Below the pieces are notes generated by a model, which ran no database searches, was not told where the DNA came from, and saw only the letters and a list, made by a program, of their open reading frames with translations. The position numbers and the translations under genes were made by a program. From a bacterium (lineage in GTDB: Bacteria; BMS3Abin14), in assembly GCA_020350725.1 (NCBI GenBank), contig CP070719.1, positions 2,474,997 to 2,538,996 on the forward strand: DNA of 64,000 nt. Direction: 5' to 3'. Below, one piece after another: positions 38,634 through 47,065 of the stretch. How positions within the stretch are numbered: position 1 is the first letter of the stretch; each line of letters starts with the position of its first letter.

Positions 38634-41132
38634 TTGAAAGCCGTTGTCATGGCAGGTGGATACGGAACACGCCTGAGACCGCTGACCGTCAAACTGCCAA
38701 AGCCCATGATCCCCATCGCCAACCGGCCTATGCTGGAGCACATCATCCGGCTCCTGAAGGGGCACGGCTTCGAGGACATCATCATGCTCACCTACTTTTT
38801 CCCGGAGATGATCGAGGACTATTTCGGGGACGGTTCAGCCTTCGGGGTCAGGGTCGTCTACAGGCAGGACCCGCCGGGGGGCCTGGGAACCGCTGGAGCC
38901 GTCAAGGGGGTTCAGGATCTCCTCGACGATACCTTCCTGGTTATCAGCGGCGACGTGATCACCGATTTCGACCTGAGCGAGGCCGTTCGATTTCACCGTG
39001 ACCGGGAAGATCCGGCGACAATGGTTCTGACCCGGGTAGACAACCCTCTCCCCTTCGGCGTTGTGATCACTGACGAGGAAAACAGGGTGTCACGTTTTCT
39101 CGAGAAACCCTCCTGGGGGGAGGTTTTCAGCGACAGCATCAACACCGGTATCTACATTATCGAACCGGAAGTGCTGGACATGATCCCCCAAGGAGAACAG
39201 AGGGACTTCTCCAAGGATATCTTCCCAATGCTTCTGGCTGAGGGCCGGCCTCCGTCGGCCTACCTGGCGGAGGGCTACTGGAGGGATATAGGCAATACCG
39301 TCGAATATCTTCAGGTCCACAGGGAGATCGCGACCGGAGGACTGTATCTGGACATTCCGGGAAGGCCGATGGAGATCAAAGGCGCCGCGGTCTACCTGGG
39401 CGAAGGAGCCAGTGTCGACCCGGAGGCCAACCTCTCGGGGATGATCGTCCTCGCCGAAGGCTCCAGGGTGGAAGGGGGATGCAGGATCAGGGACTCCTTC
39501 ATCGGTCCTGACTGTCGTCTGGGAAGCAGGGTTCGGATAAGCTCCACCGTCCTGTGGGACGGGGTCGACGTGGAGCCCGGCGTCTTCATAGCGGGGAGCG
39601 TCATCGGGTCCAGGACCAAGGTCAAGACCAGGGCCAACATCGAGGAGGGAACCATCATCAGCGGGGGCTGCGTCATTGGCAGGGGGAGCATCATCCGTGC
39701 CGGAGTCCGCATCTGGCCCGACAAGGTGGTGGAGGATGAGGCCGTCCTGTCCACTCACTTCGTCTGGGGGACGCGATGGAGAGGAACCCTGTTTACCTCC
39801 GGCCTGGTGCGCGGTCTTTCCAACAAGGAGATCACACCCGAGTTCGCGTCACGTCTGGGAGCTGCTTTCGGCGCCACCCTGCCGGACCGGTCGGCGGTGT
39901 CCGTTTCCCGGGGAATTCACCGGGCGGCAAGGATGATCAGCGATGCCCTGAATGCAGGGGTCCTGTCGGTGGGAATCGACGTCCACGATTACGGTGTCGT
40001 TCCCATTCCCCTCTCCAGGCACCAGATGACCGGCCAGGGTGAGACGGGCGGCCTGCATGTGCGGCGGTCGCCCTCGGACCCTGAGGTCATGGAGGTCCGC
40101 ATGTTCCGGGAGGGTGGGCGGGAACTCGCCACCAACGAGAGGAACGAAGTGGACCGTCTCTTTTTTCGCATGGACTTCAAGAGGGCCGGCGTCGAAGGTG
40201 CTGGAACCATCAGCTATCCCCACTTTGGAACCGAGTTCTACGAGAAGAGCTACCTGAAGGGGATCAACCGTGAGGCATTATCCAAAAGGCGTATGCGGGT
40301 GGTCGTCGATTACTCCCACGGCAGCACGTTGAAAGTCCTGCCCGGTCTTCTGGGCAGGATCGGCGTTGAGGTCATCTCTCTGAACGCACACCTCGATGAG
40401 GAGCGTGCCACCCGGACGACCAAGGAGTTCGACAGGGCTGTCCGCCAGATCTCCGATATCGTAAGGAGGCTCAGGACAAACCTGGGGGCCATTGTCAGCG
40501 CAAGCGGCGAAACCCTCTTCCTCATCGACGATACGGGGCGGTGGATCGACGGGGGAAAGGTGCTGCAGATCATATCCCTCCTGTCTTTTCAGACCAATCC
40601 CGGCGCCAAGGTCGCGGTTCCGGTCAGTGCCAGCGGCAACCTCGAGAAGATAGCCGGAGATTACGGCGGACAGATCATCCGGACACCTATTCTGCCGCCC
40701 TCGATCCTCGACAGTGCGTCCGCTAACGGAGCCTTCATGGCCGGCAGCGGGGAGGGCGGGATCGCCTTTCTCGGATTTCACCCCTCCTTCGATGCCATGT
40801 ACGGCCTCGGTAAGATCATCGAGATGCTGGCCGTCACGGGACGTTCACTCAGTGATCTGGTTGACTCGCTCCCTGAGGCCTATCTGCAGCGCAGCATCGT
40901 CCCCTGTCCATGGGAGATGAAAGGACAGGTCATGAGACGGCTCGTGGAGGAATTGGGCGAGGAGGTAAAGGATAACGAGGGGGTCCGGTTCGTCGAGGAC
41001 GGCGGGTGGATCCTCATCTACCCCAGCTCCAACCACGCCTGTTTCAACATATTTGCCGAGAGCTCCAAGCGGGACCTGACCCGGAACCTGGTGAAGAAGT
41101 GGTCCAGGAAGGTCGAGGAGATGCAGGATTGA
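38634..41132 (+). CDS. Nucleotidyltransferase / beta-helix / phosphohexomutase-like fusion (copy 2)
   Basis: An 832-residue paralogue of the fusion at 25604, with the same three parts. The NTP_transferase has MAGGYGTRLRPLTVKLPKPM, VISGDVITDFDL and FLEKPSWGE. A hexapeptide beta-helix (about 255-375) and a phosphohexomutase-like domain follow. The serine loop is again altered (GGLHVRRSP around His475), as is the metal loop (SASGE near 622-626, followed by LIDDTGR), so both copies lack the mutase signature. TTG 38634 is the chosen start: it follows GGAGGAAG at good distance and aligns with the start of copy 1. Located divergently from glgP, it probably makes a nucleotide sugar for the glucan cluster; GDP-mannose or another NDP-hexose cannot be excluded. 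Confidence 0.88.
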   Translation: MKAVVMAGGYGTRLRPLTVKLPKPMIPIANRPMLEHIIRLLKGHGFEDIIMLTYFFPEMIEDYFGDGSAFGVRVVYRQDPPGGLGTAGAVKGVQDLLDDTFLVISGDVITDFDLSEAVRFHRDREDPATMVLTRVDNPLPFGVVITDEENRVSRFLEKPSWGEVFSDSINTGIYIIEPEVLDMIPQGEQRDFSKDIFPMLLAEGRPPSAYLAEGYWRDIGNTVEYLQVHREIATGGLYLDIPGRPMEIKGAAVYLGEGASVDPEANLSGMIVLAEGSRVEGGCRIRDSFIGPDCRLGSRVRISSTVLWDGVDVEPGVFIAGSVIGSRTKVKTRANIEEGTIISGGCVIGRGSIIRAGVRIWPDKVVEDEAVLSTHFVWGTRWRGTLFTSGLVRGLSNKEITPEFASRLGAAFGATLPDRSAVSVSRGIHRAARMISDALNAGVLSVGIDVHDYGVVPIPLSRHQMTGQGETGGLHVRRSPSDPEVMEVRMFREGGRELATNERNEVDRLFFRMDFKRAGVEGAGTISYPHFGTEFYEKSYLKGINREALSKRRMRVVVDYSHGSTLKVLPGLLGRIGVEVISLNAHLDEERATRTTKEFDRAVRQISDIVRRLRTNLGAIVSASGETLFLIDDTGRWIDGGKVLQIISLLSFQTNPGAKVAVPVSASGNLEKIAGDYGGQIIRTPILPPSILDSASANGAFMAGSGEGGIAFLGFHPSFDAMYGLGKIIEMLAVTGRSLSDLVDSLPEAYLQRSIVPCPWEMKGQVMRRLVEELGEEVKDNEGVRFVEDGGWILIYPSSNHACFNIFAESSKRDLTRNLVKKWSRKVEEMQD

Positions 41133-41222
41133 GAGGCGGGCGATCCCGTCAGGGGATTTTTTGAAGGTCGGCATTTCCGGCGGGGTGTGGTATACGTTCT
41201 GGGATCACCGGGCGGAACCGAG

Positions 41223-41528
41223 ATGATGAAGAGAGGGAAGAACATAGTGATGGCCGTCCTCGCAGTGGCGCTGACCGCCGTTCTGGTTTACGGCTTTGCG
41301 GGCCCCCAGGGGTTCATCCGCCTCAGCCAGATGGTCCACCGCAGGAACGACCTCAGGACCAGGGTCCAGGATCTTGAGAGGACCAATGCGGTGATCGCCA
41401 GGGAGATCGACCTCCTCCGCTCCGATGAAGGGACCATTGAGGATCTGGCCAGGACGCGTCTGGGAATGGTAAGGTCCGGTGAGATCGTCTATATCTTTCC
41501 CGAAAAAGGCGAGGACGCGGGGAAGTGA
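41223..41528 (+). CDS. FtsB/DivIC-like septum formation initiator protein
   Basis: A 101-residue bitopic membrane protein: one helix (about 10-28, IVMAVLAVALTAVLVYGF), then a coiled coil (LRTRVQDLERTNAVIAREID) and the typical DivIC end IEDLARTRLGMVRSGEIVYIF. FtsB links FtsL and FtsQ in the division complex. ATG 41223 or 41226 can serve as start; the frame upstream is not conserved-looking. The stop overlaps the GTG start of the diguanylate cyclase by 4 bases. Confidence 0.88.
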   Translation: MMKRGKNIVMAVLAVALTAVLVYGFAGPQGFIRLSQMVHRRNDLRTRVQDLERTNAVIAREIDLLRSDEGTIEDLARTRLGMVRSGEIVYIFPEKGEDAGK

Positions 41529-43660
41529 ATTCCGGCATCAGGTGGCCATGGCCTTCGGTCATCCTGATCATTCTGTTCATCCTCTCAGGCGGATTTCTGT
41601 TCTTCCCCTCCCCGGTAGACGGGCTGTCCTGGTACCCGGTCCATCTCCTCACGGCTGCAGCTGTGCTCGGTCTTACCCTGTTCGTACCCGTGGGGAGGAG
41701 AGGGGCAAGGGAGCGCCTCGCAGCCCTTCCCTTCCAGTCCGCGGTCCTGGTCGTCTCCGCGGCCGCGGTCAAGATCCTCCTCGATCGGATCCCCCTTGTT
41801 CCGCTGGTCTTTTTTCTCGCTTTTCCCTTCTCCGTATTCGCCTCGCGCCTGAGCCTGTTCTGGATCCCGGGGGCCGTCCTGGGTGCGATGGCCACTGGTC
41901 TGTGGATCTTCCAGGCGAACCCTTACCTCGCCCAGTGGGCTTCCGCATTCGCCCTTTTCAGCCTCGCTCTGACCTTGGCCATGGCCGGACGCTCGGACCG
42001 TTATGACTCCCTGCGGAGGAGATACGACAGGATCCTTGCCGACGCCAGGGACATGGGCCGGCGGATCAGCGAACTGGACCTGGACACGGCCGGTCTCGAG
42101 TTCCTCTCCCAGCGGGAGAGGATGAAAACGTCCGCGGTCCTGGAGGAGGATGAGCTTCTTCAGAGGTCCATGGAACTCGGTCGCCATCTGCTGAACGCCA
42201 CAGCGGCTATTCTGCTTGTCCCGGAGAATTCCGGCATGTACCGAGTAAGAGCCGCCACCGTATCGAGATCCTACTCCGGGCGGGTCACCAATGAGCCCAT
42301 CCCGGGCGACAGCGGGATCATCAGCCTGGCGAGGGAAAGGGGAGGGCATCTGGTCGTCAACGACATCCGCCCCGGATCCCCGATCGTTCCCCTGTACAAT
42401 GACACGGTGCCGGTGAGGTCTCTGATGGTCAAAATCCCCCGCTCGGATCCTTCCGGGGACGGCCGCCACCCGGACCACATCCTTTACTTCGACAGCCTGC
42501 ATCAGGATGCTTTCCCCGATGACCCTGTTCTGGAAGCCCGCCTGAACATCTTCTGCGGGTTCCTCTCCCAGATCATGAAAAGAGATTCCCTCCTGAAGAA
42601 AGTCACATGGGAGGTCCGGTCAAAGGCCGCCATCTCCAGGTATGCACAGAGCCTGACGAGAACCCTCGATCCCGAGGAGATCGCCAGGGGGGCCGTGAAG
42701 GCCATCCAGAAGGCCGTCCCGAGATGCGAGGGCGCCGCGTTTCTCCTGAACGACGACCGGGTGGTCGTGGTCTGCGCCAGAGGAGATGCACTCCAGTCCC
42801 TGCAGGGTTCCGTCATACAGAGGACGGAATCAAGCCAGATCGGCCTCCTGTTGAAGGTGGGTCGCGAGATCATCCTGGGAAGCCGGCGCACGAAACAGTC
42901 CCCCTACTTCCACGCGAACGAGAACCTGGGCCGCATAGCCTCCTTCGCCGCCGTCCCCAGTCACATCAACGAGGAGGGCGAGGATCGCCTTTTCGCCGTT
43001 CTGGTGGGCGTCTCCTCCCACGAGGAGGTGTTCGACCGGGAGTCCGTCTCCGATATCAGGGCCATCGCGGACATCACGGCTCAGGCCCTTGCGAACGCCC
43101 TCAAGCACAGGAAGATAGAGGAGCTTTCCCGGACCGACGGTCTGACCGGTCTGCTGAACCACAGGACCTTTCAGGAGGTGCTGGCCAGCAGGATCGAGAG
43201 GGTGGGAAGGGAGTACGAGAGATCCCTCGCTGTTGTGATGGTGGATGTGGACCATTTCAAGGAGGTCAACGACGTCTACGGCCATCCTGTCGGGGACGAG
43301 GTGCTCAGGGAACTGGCCGGCCTGCTCAAGACCGGCGTGCGTGAACTCGATGCCGTGGCCCGATACGGCGGTGAGGAATTTGCCCTCGTCCTGGACAACG
43401 TCGACGACCGGATGGCGAGAAAGATCACCGAGAAACTCAAGCAGGCCGTTGATCGGCATGAATTCCGCACGGCCGCCGGTTCCCTCCACCTCACGGTGAG
43501 CATGGGTTACGCCGTTCTCACGCAGGGTGACACCGTCTCCAAACAGGAGATCCTGGACATGGCCGATCGAGCATTGTACAGCGCCAAGAGGGGAGGACGA
43601 AACCGGACTGTCGATTACCGGGACCTGAAGGGATCGAGCGCCCCAATGGCACGTCCATGA
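41525..43660 (+). CDS. Membrane GAF-GAF-GGDEF diguanylate cyclase
   Basis: A 711-residue protein starting at GTG. About five transmembrane helices span residues 10-155, then a coiled coil, two GAF-like sensor domains (about 215-355 and 385-530) and a GGDEF domain (about 545-700). The active site is intact (RYGGEEFAL), with an RxxD inhibitory site (RELD) five residues before it and DGLTGLLNHRTF at the domain start. It should make cyclic-di-GMP from GTP and be feedback-inhibited. Coupling to the ftsB-like gene by a 4-base overlap is notable. Cyclic-di-GMP could influence the EPS genes elsewhere in the window; that link is inference. Confidence 0.93.
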   Translation: MNSGIRWPWPSVILIILFILSGGFLFFPSPVDGLSWYPVHLLTAAAVLGLTLFVPVGRRGARERLAALPFQSAVLVVSAAAVKILLDRIPLVPLVFFLAFPFSVFASRLSLFWIPGAVLGAMATGLWIFQANPYLAQWASAFALFSLALTLAMAGRSDRYDSLRRRYDRILADARDMGRRISELDLDTAGLEFLSQRERMKTSAVLEEDELLQRSMELGRHLLNATAAILLVPENSGMYRVRAATVSRSYSGRVTNEPIPGDSGIISLARERGGHLVVNDIRPGSPIVPLYNDTVPVRSLMVKIPRSDPSGDGRHPDHILYFDSLHQDAFPDDPVLEARLNIFCGFLSQIMKRDSLLKKVTWEVRSKAAISRYAQSLTRTLDPEEIARGAVKAIQKAVPRCEGAAFLLNDDRVVVVCARGDALQSLQGSVIQRTESSQIGLLLKVGREIILGSRRTKQSPYFHANENLGRIASFAAVPSHINEEGEDRLFAVLVGVSSHEEVFDRESVSDIRAIADITAQALANALKHRKIEELSRTDGLTGLLNHRTFQEVLASRIERVGREYERSLAVVMVDVDHFKEVNDVYGHPVGDEVLRELAGLLKTGVRELDAVARYGGEEFALVLDNVDDRMARKITEKLKQAVDRHEFRTAAGSLHLTVSMGYAVLTQGDTVSKQEILDMADRALYSAKRGGRNRTVDYRDLKGSSAPMARP

Positions 43661-43685
43661 TAACGCCGTCATCAGGGAGGAAAAA

Positions 43686-44567
43686 ATGCTGAAAGTCGCC
43701 GCAATCCAATTTTCCAGCCAGGGCAGCAAAGGGGAGAATATAGATAAGATGCTGGAACTCTCGACCCTGGCCGTGGAACGGGGAGCCAAACTCATCGCCT
43801 ATCCCGAACTGTGCACGACAAGATGGTTCCCTTCGAAGATGAGGCAGGCGAACTTCGATCTGGCCGAGACCATCCCCGGACCGACCGTCGACAGGCTTTC
43901 CCGCTTCGCGGCGGAGAACGACGTCGTGATCGTGTCCCCCATCTTCGAGAGGGGGGGGAGGGGAAAATATTACAACAGTTCCGCCGTGATCGACGCCAAC
44001 GGTGCTCTTCTGGGGGTCTACCGCAAGGTGCACGTGCCCCACGTGAAGGGCTGGCACGAGACCTTCTATTTCCTCCCCGGTGATCTGGGTTTCCCCGTGT
44101 TCCACACCAAGGTCTGCCGGATCGGGGTCCAGATGAGCTGGGACCTGTTTTTCCCGGAGGGGACGAGGATATTGGCTCTGAAGGGAGCCCAGCTGGTGGT
44201 CGCTCCCACCTCCAATGCCCATGCCAGCCACGACAGGTGGGAGAGGATGATCGCCGGCAATGCCATCGCCAATGGGGTCTTCTGCCTCAGGGTCAACAGG
44301 GTCGGCCGGGAGGATAGCCAGTCGTTCTACGGTAAGAGCTTCTGCATGGACCCGCACGGTGACCTGATCCACCGGGCGGCAGGCGGCAGGGATGCCGTTC
44401 ACCTGAGCGGCGTCGACCTGGCGGAGATCGACAGAACGAGGGACGAGTGGGCCTTCTTCCGGGACCGGCGGGAGGAGGCCTACGAGGACCTGAAGGCCCG
44501 CTACAGGGGAGCCGACCGGTTGGGGCTCCCCGCCGCCAAATATTCCGGGTCGGTTCTGGGTGATTAG
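43686..44567 (+). CDS. Nitrilase-superfamily protein with catalytic Cys replaced by Ser
   Basis: A 293-residue carbon-nitrogen hydrolase fold, most like N-carbamoylputrescine amidases (AIQFSSQG start, HVPHVKGWHETFYF, VNRVG). Two of three catalytic residues are present: Glu41 in AYPELC and Lys114 in YRKVHVP. The nucleophile motif, normally ICWDxxFPE, reads MSWDLFFPE, with AGC coding Ser151 (44136-44138). A Cys-to-Ser change normally abolishes this chemistry, so the protein may be inactive, a binding protein or an altered enzyme. The frame is intact and well preserved over its length, with a strong GGAGG site, so it is not a decaying gene. Confidence 0.88.
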   Translation: MLKVAAIQFSSQGSKGENIDKMLELSTLAVERGAKLIAYPELCTTRWFPSKMRQANFDLAETIPGPTVDRLSRFAAENDVVIVSPIFERGGRGKYYNSSAVIDANGALLGVYRKVHVPHVKGWHETFYFLPGDLGFPVFHTKVCRIGVQMSWDLFFPEGTRILALKGAQLVVAPTSNAHASHDRWERMIAGNAIANGVFCLRVNRVGREDSQSFYGKSFCMDPHGDLIHRAAGGRDAVHLSGVDLAEIDRTRDEWAFFRDRREEAYEDLKARYRGADRLGLPAAKYSGSVLGD

Positions 44568-44627
44568 GATCTCGGCCAGGGGAAAAGGGACCGACGATAT
44601 AGCCCTGGACGCTGGACATGAAACAAT

Positions 44628-44732
44628 GGACATTGGAGGGTAGAGATTAGACATGAGACATTGGAGATTAGAGATTAGAAAATAGAAATTAGACATTGGA
44701 GATTGGCGATTGGAGAATAGAGATTGGAGATC
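44628..44732. repeat. Heptad repeat tract, fifteen units
   Basis: Fifteen consecutive 7-base units in exact register (ggacatt, ggagggt, agagatt, agacatg, agacatt, ggagatt and so on; consensus RGAGATT). It fills the centre of the 240-base gap and ends 75 bases before the next gene. The unit is the same as in the 15453-15530 tract. Confidence 0.9.
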
Positions 44733-44807
44733 GGGCAGGGGAGGCCCCCCCTGGGCGTTGAACGCCGGTTGCCCCTTCAGGGGCCTGCCGGTCGGAGGGC
44801 AACGGTA

Positions 44808-45458
44808 ATGAGAAAAGGACCCCGCTCCGTGTTCCCGGTCATCGCTGCCTGCCTCCTGCTGGCGATCGAATGCCGGCCTGTGGCTCCGGGACCCGGGATC
44901 GAATACGGATTTGCCACCGAAAGGGAGAGGGAGATCTCGGCCGTATTCCGCCGGCACACGGGCCGTGTGGAGGTGTACAGAGGTTATCTGAACGTCTTCT
45001 CGGCCCGCGCACTCTACCTCTCCAGGGAAGTCACGGAGGCGGCCGTGGACTGGGAGGCCGACTCCCGGCTGCTGTCTCCTGAGGCGAAAGAAAGGATCTA
45101 CCGGCTGGCCTCACCGGAGGATGAGCGCTGCATAAGATTCCTCGTCGCCTTCTATGCGCGAGGGAACGGCGTCTCTCTGGAACATCCGGATTCACCGTGG
45201 CAGATTCGTATGGTGGGTCCGGACGGCCGCTACGTCGAGGCCGACCGCATCAGTACGGCCGACACGGTCGGCCCGATCTACCTCAGATTTCTTCCCTGGG
45301 ACCTGTCCTGGTCCAAGCTTTACCTCGTGTGTTTCCCCCCGACGGAGGGGGAGGCCGATCCCGATGGAAGGGGTGTCGACCTTCTCTTCACGGGTCCGGA
45401 CGGACGGGGCGGCATGCACATCATGACCAGGTCCCATCCTGAGGATAGCGGACCATGA
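44808..45458 (+). CDS. Secreted hypothetical protein
   Basis: A 216-residue protein I do not recognise. It begins with a signal-type segment (VFPVIAACLLLAIEC); the Cys after AIE is a poor lipobox because Glu sits at -1, so lipidation is doubtful. The mature part has REREISAVFRRHTGRVEVYRGYLNVFSARALYLS and a later beta-rich region (PWQIRMVGPDGRYVEADRI). ATG 44808 follows TCGGAGGG. The stop overlaps the tsaB start by 4 bases (ATGA). Confidence 0.7.
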   Translation: MRKGPRSVFPVIAACLLLAIECRPVAPGPGIEYGFATEREREISAVFRRHTGRVEVYRGYLNVFSARALYLSREVTEAAVDWEADSRLLSPEAKERIYRLASPEDERCIRFLVAFYARGNGVSLEHPDSPWQIRMVGPDGRYVEADRISTADTVGPIYLRFLPWDLSWSKLYLVCFPPTEGEADPDGRGVDLLFTGPDGRGGMHIMTRSHPEDSGP

Positions 45459-46153
45459 TCATGGTGGCTGCCGACACCTCGACGCCTTCGCCCAGCGTAG
45501 CCTTTGGCAGGGTGCCGGGAGAATCCGTCGGGAGGTCCCTGGATCCAGGCCGTCCCCACAGCGAAACCCTCCTGCCGGCAATAGACGGATTGCTCAGGGA
45601 TTCCGGTGTCGGGAGGGAATCGGTCCAGGCGCTCGCCATAGGCACGGGCCCGGGGATGTTCACGGGGCTCAGGGTGGGGCTGGCGACCTTCCAGGGATGG
45701 GCCTACACCGCCGGCCTCCCCATCGTCCCCGTTCCGTCACTGGACGCCCTCGCGTGGCCTTACATCCTGGAAGGCAGGAAAACCCTGGTTGTGTCGGATG
45801 CCCGCAAGGGAGAGATCTATGCCGCCCTGTATGCCGGACTGGGTGAGGACGGTCTTCCGCTCCTTCAGAGGGCCGTCGCCCTTGTCAGGCCGGCCGGCCT
45901 GAGGGAATGGCTCGGGGGGACCGCTGTTCCTGGCACCGTCGCCCTGGGGACGGGGCTGGACCTTGCCGCGCCGGGCCTGGAGGGCCTCGGCGGAATTAAG
46001 CCCTTGCCCGATGCCTGCCCTTACCCCATGGCCGTCCACGTTCTCGACATCGCCTGGAGGCTCCTCGATCTCGACAGGACCGTTTCCCCCTCGGAGCTGA
46101 AACCCACCTATGTCCGGCCGCCGGACGCGATCCCCGCGACCGGGAGAAAATAG
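45455..46153 (+). CDS. tsaB: tRNA threonylcarbamoyladenosine biosynthesis protein TsaB
   Basis: A 232-residue ASKHA-fold protein without catalytic metal site. Signature: ADTSTPSPSVAF at the N-terminus, HSETLLPAIDGLL, AIGTGPGMFTGLRVGLATFQGWA and a DARKGEIYAALY loop. It forms the TsaB-TsaD-TsaE complex that makes t6A37 in ANN-decoding tRNAs. rimI follows after 50 bases, the classical tsaB-rimI neighbourhood. Confidence 0.93.
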   Translation: MIMVAADTSTPSPSVAFGRVPGESVGRSLDPGRPHSETLLPAIDGLLRDSGVGRESVQALAIGTGPGMFTGLRVGLATFQGWAYTAGLPIVPVPSLDALAWPYILEGRKTLVVSDARKGEIYAALYAGLGEDGLPLLQRAVALVRPAGLREWLGGTAVPGTVALGTGLDLAAPGLEGLGGIKPLPDACPYPMAVHVLDIAWRLLDLDRTVSPSELKPTYVRPPDAIPATGRK

Positions 46154-46203
46154 GACAGGGGGCGGTCCTTCACGGAGCGGGGGTAGGGGACCGAAACGAA
46201 CGG

Positions 46204-46752
46204 ATGGAAAACAATATACCAAAGTCTGACTTGAGGATCCGGCCCATGATCGCGGCGGACCTCGAAGAGGTTCTCGTCATCGAGGGAGAATCCTTCTCCC
46301 ACCCCTGGTCTCGGCGGAACTTCCTGGAGGAGCTGGACAGGGGAACCCTCGGCAGGTGTCTGGTGTCCGAGATAGGAGAGGGTTCGGGAGACGACAGCCG
46401 GGTTTCCGTGGAGATGCGGATCTGTGGTTATATCATGGCATGGTTTGTCGCCGATGAGGTCCACATAACGAATCTCGCGGTGGCATCCCGGCACAGGAAG
46501 CGCGGCGTCGCCCGGAGCCTGATCCAGCGTCTGATAGACGATGCCGTCGGAGAGGGAGCGGGGTGGTGCGTTCTCGAGGTTCGAGAATCCAATCTCGCCG
46601 CCAGGTCGCTCTACGAGGGAATGGGCTTCCATCATCTGGGGGTCAGACGGCGGTACTATCGTAACGGCGAGGATGCCTTGGTGATGGGGAAGGAACTGAG
46701 GGCGCGGACCGAGTCCGATGAACAGGACGAAGACGGAACGGCCGATCCTTGA
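46204..46752 (+). CDS. rimI: Ribosomal protein S18-alanine N-acetyltransferase-like GNAT
   Basis: A 182-residue GNAT acetyltransferase. Typical RimI features: IRPMIAADLEEVLVIEGESFSHPWS, ITNLAVASRHRKRGVARSLIQ (acetyl-CoA loop R/Q-x-x-G-x-A), EVRESNLAARSLYEGMGF and RRRYY. It is slightly longer than usual, with an insert (about 60-75) and an acidic tail. Its place next to tsaB supports the RimI assignment. The ribosome site is weak. Confidence 0.88.
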   Translation: MENNIPKSDLRIRPMIAADLEEVLVIEGESFSHPWSRRNFLEELDRGTLGRCLVSEIGEGSGDDSRVSVEMRICGYIMAWFVADEVHITNLAVASRHRKRGVARSLIQRLIDDAVGEGAGWCVLEVRESNLAARSLYEGMGFHHLGVRRRYYRNGEDALVMGKELRARTESDEQDEDGTADP

Positions 46753-46891
46753 CCGCAGAGTGCACGGGGGAACCCAAGGGGGAGATCCGGGTCCTGGATC
46801 CGGACCGGCGAACCAGGTCCCGGGGAATGAAGGTGCGCCTGCGTCCTGATTTTTCTTGCTCTTCCCCGCTGTCCGGTTTCCATACTCCTTT

Positions 46892-46905
46892 TTGATCCAC
46901 GTCAA
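46892..46905 (+). promoter_or_regulatory. CRP/FNR-family operator (FNR/HcpR/DNR type)
   Basis: TTGAT-CCAC-GTCAA differs from the FNR consensus TTGAT-N4-ATCAA by one base. Its centre is 46898.5. With a perfect TATAAT at 46928-46933 and a start near 46940, the site is at about -41.5, the class II activation position. Confidence 0.75.
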
Positions 46906-46927
46906 AACGGGGCCTGAATCCCTGTGG

Positions 46928-46933
46928 TATAAT
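46928..46933 (+). promoter_or_regulatory. -10 element of the cytochrome promoter
   Basis: TATAAT in an otherwise GC-rich gap. No good -35 hexamer is present at the expected place, which is instead occupied by the FNR-type site, as is usual for activator-dependent promoters. Confidence 0.7.
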
Positions 46934-47065
46934 TTCGGGAAATAAGGAGCGAGAGACGATCCACGGAAGGGCCAACGGACGCAGGGAGGTGAACGGGAGA
47001 AAAATGCCGTTGAGAACGGGGTTGATGTTCTCCGGATGCAGGAGAACAAAAGGGGAGGGTTATCC

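Larger units (their letters stand above)
46753..47065 (+). promoter_or_regulatory. Control region of the octaheme cytochrome gene
   Basis: 313 bases with no supported gene. It contains the FNR-type site (46892-46905), a consensus -10 (46928-46933) and a leader of about 125 bases before the cytochrome ATG at 47066. Confidence 0.6.

Noticed and set aside
38336-38791. N-terminal extension of glycogen phosphorylase to 38791
   Set aside because: It runs antisense through the start of the divergent fusion gene; the family N-terminus begins just after TTG 38335, which has an ideal ribosome site.
44628-44732. Possible CRISPR array
   Set aside because: The units are contiguous 7-mers without spacers, and no cas genes are in the window.
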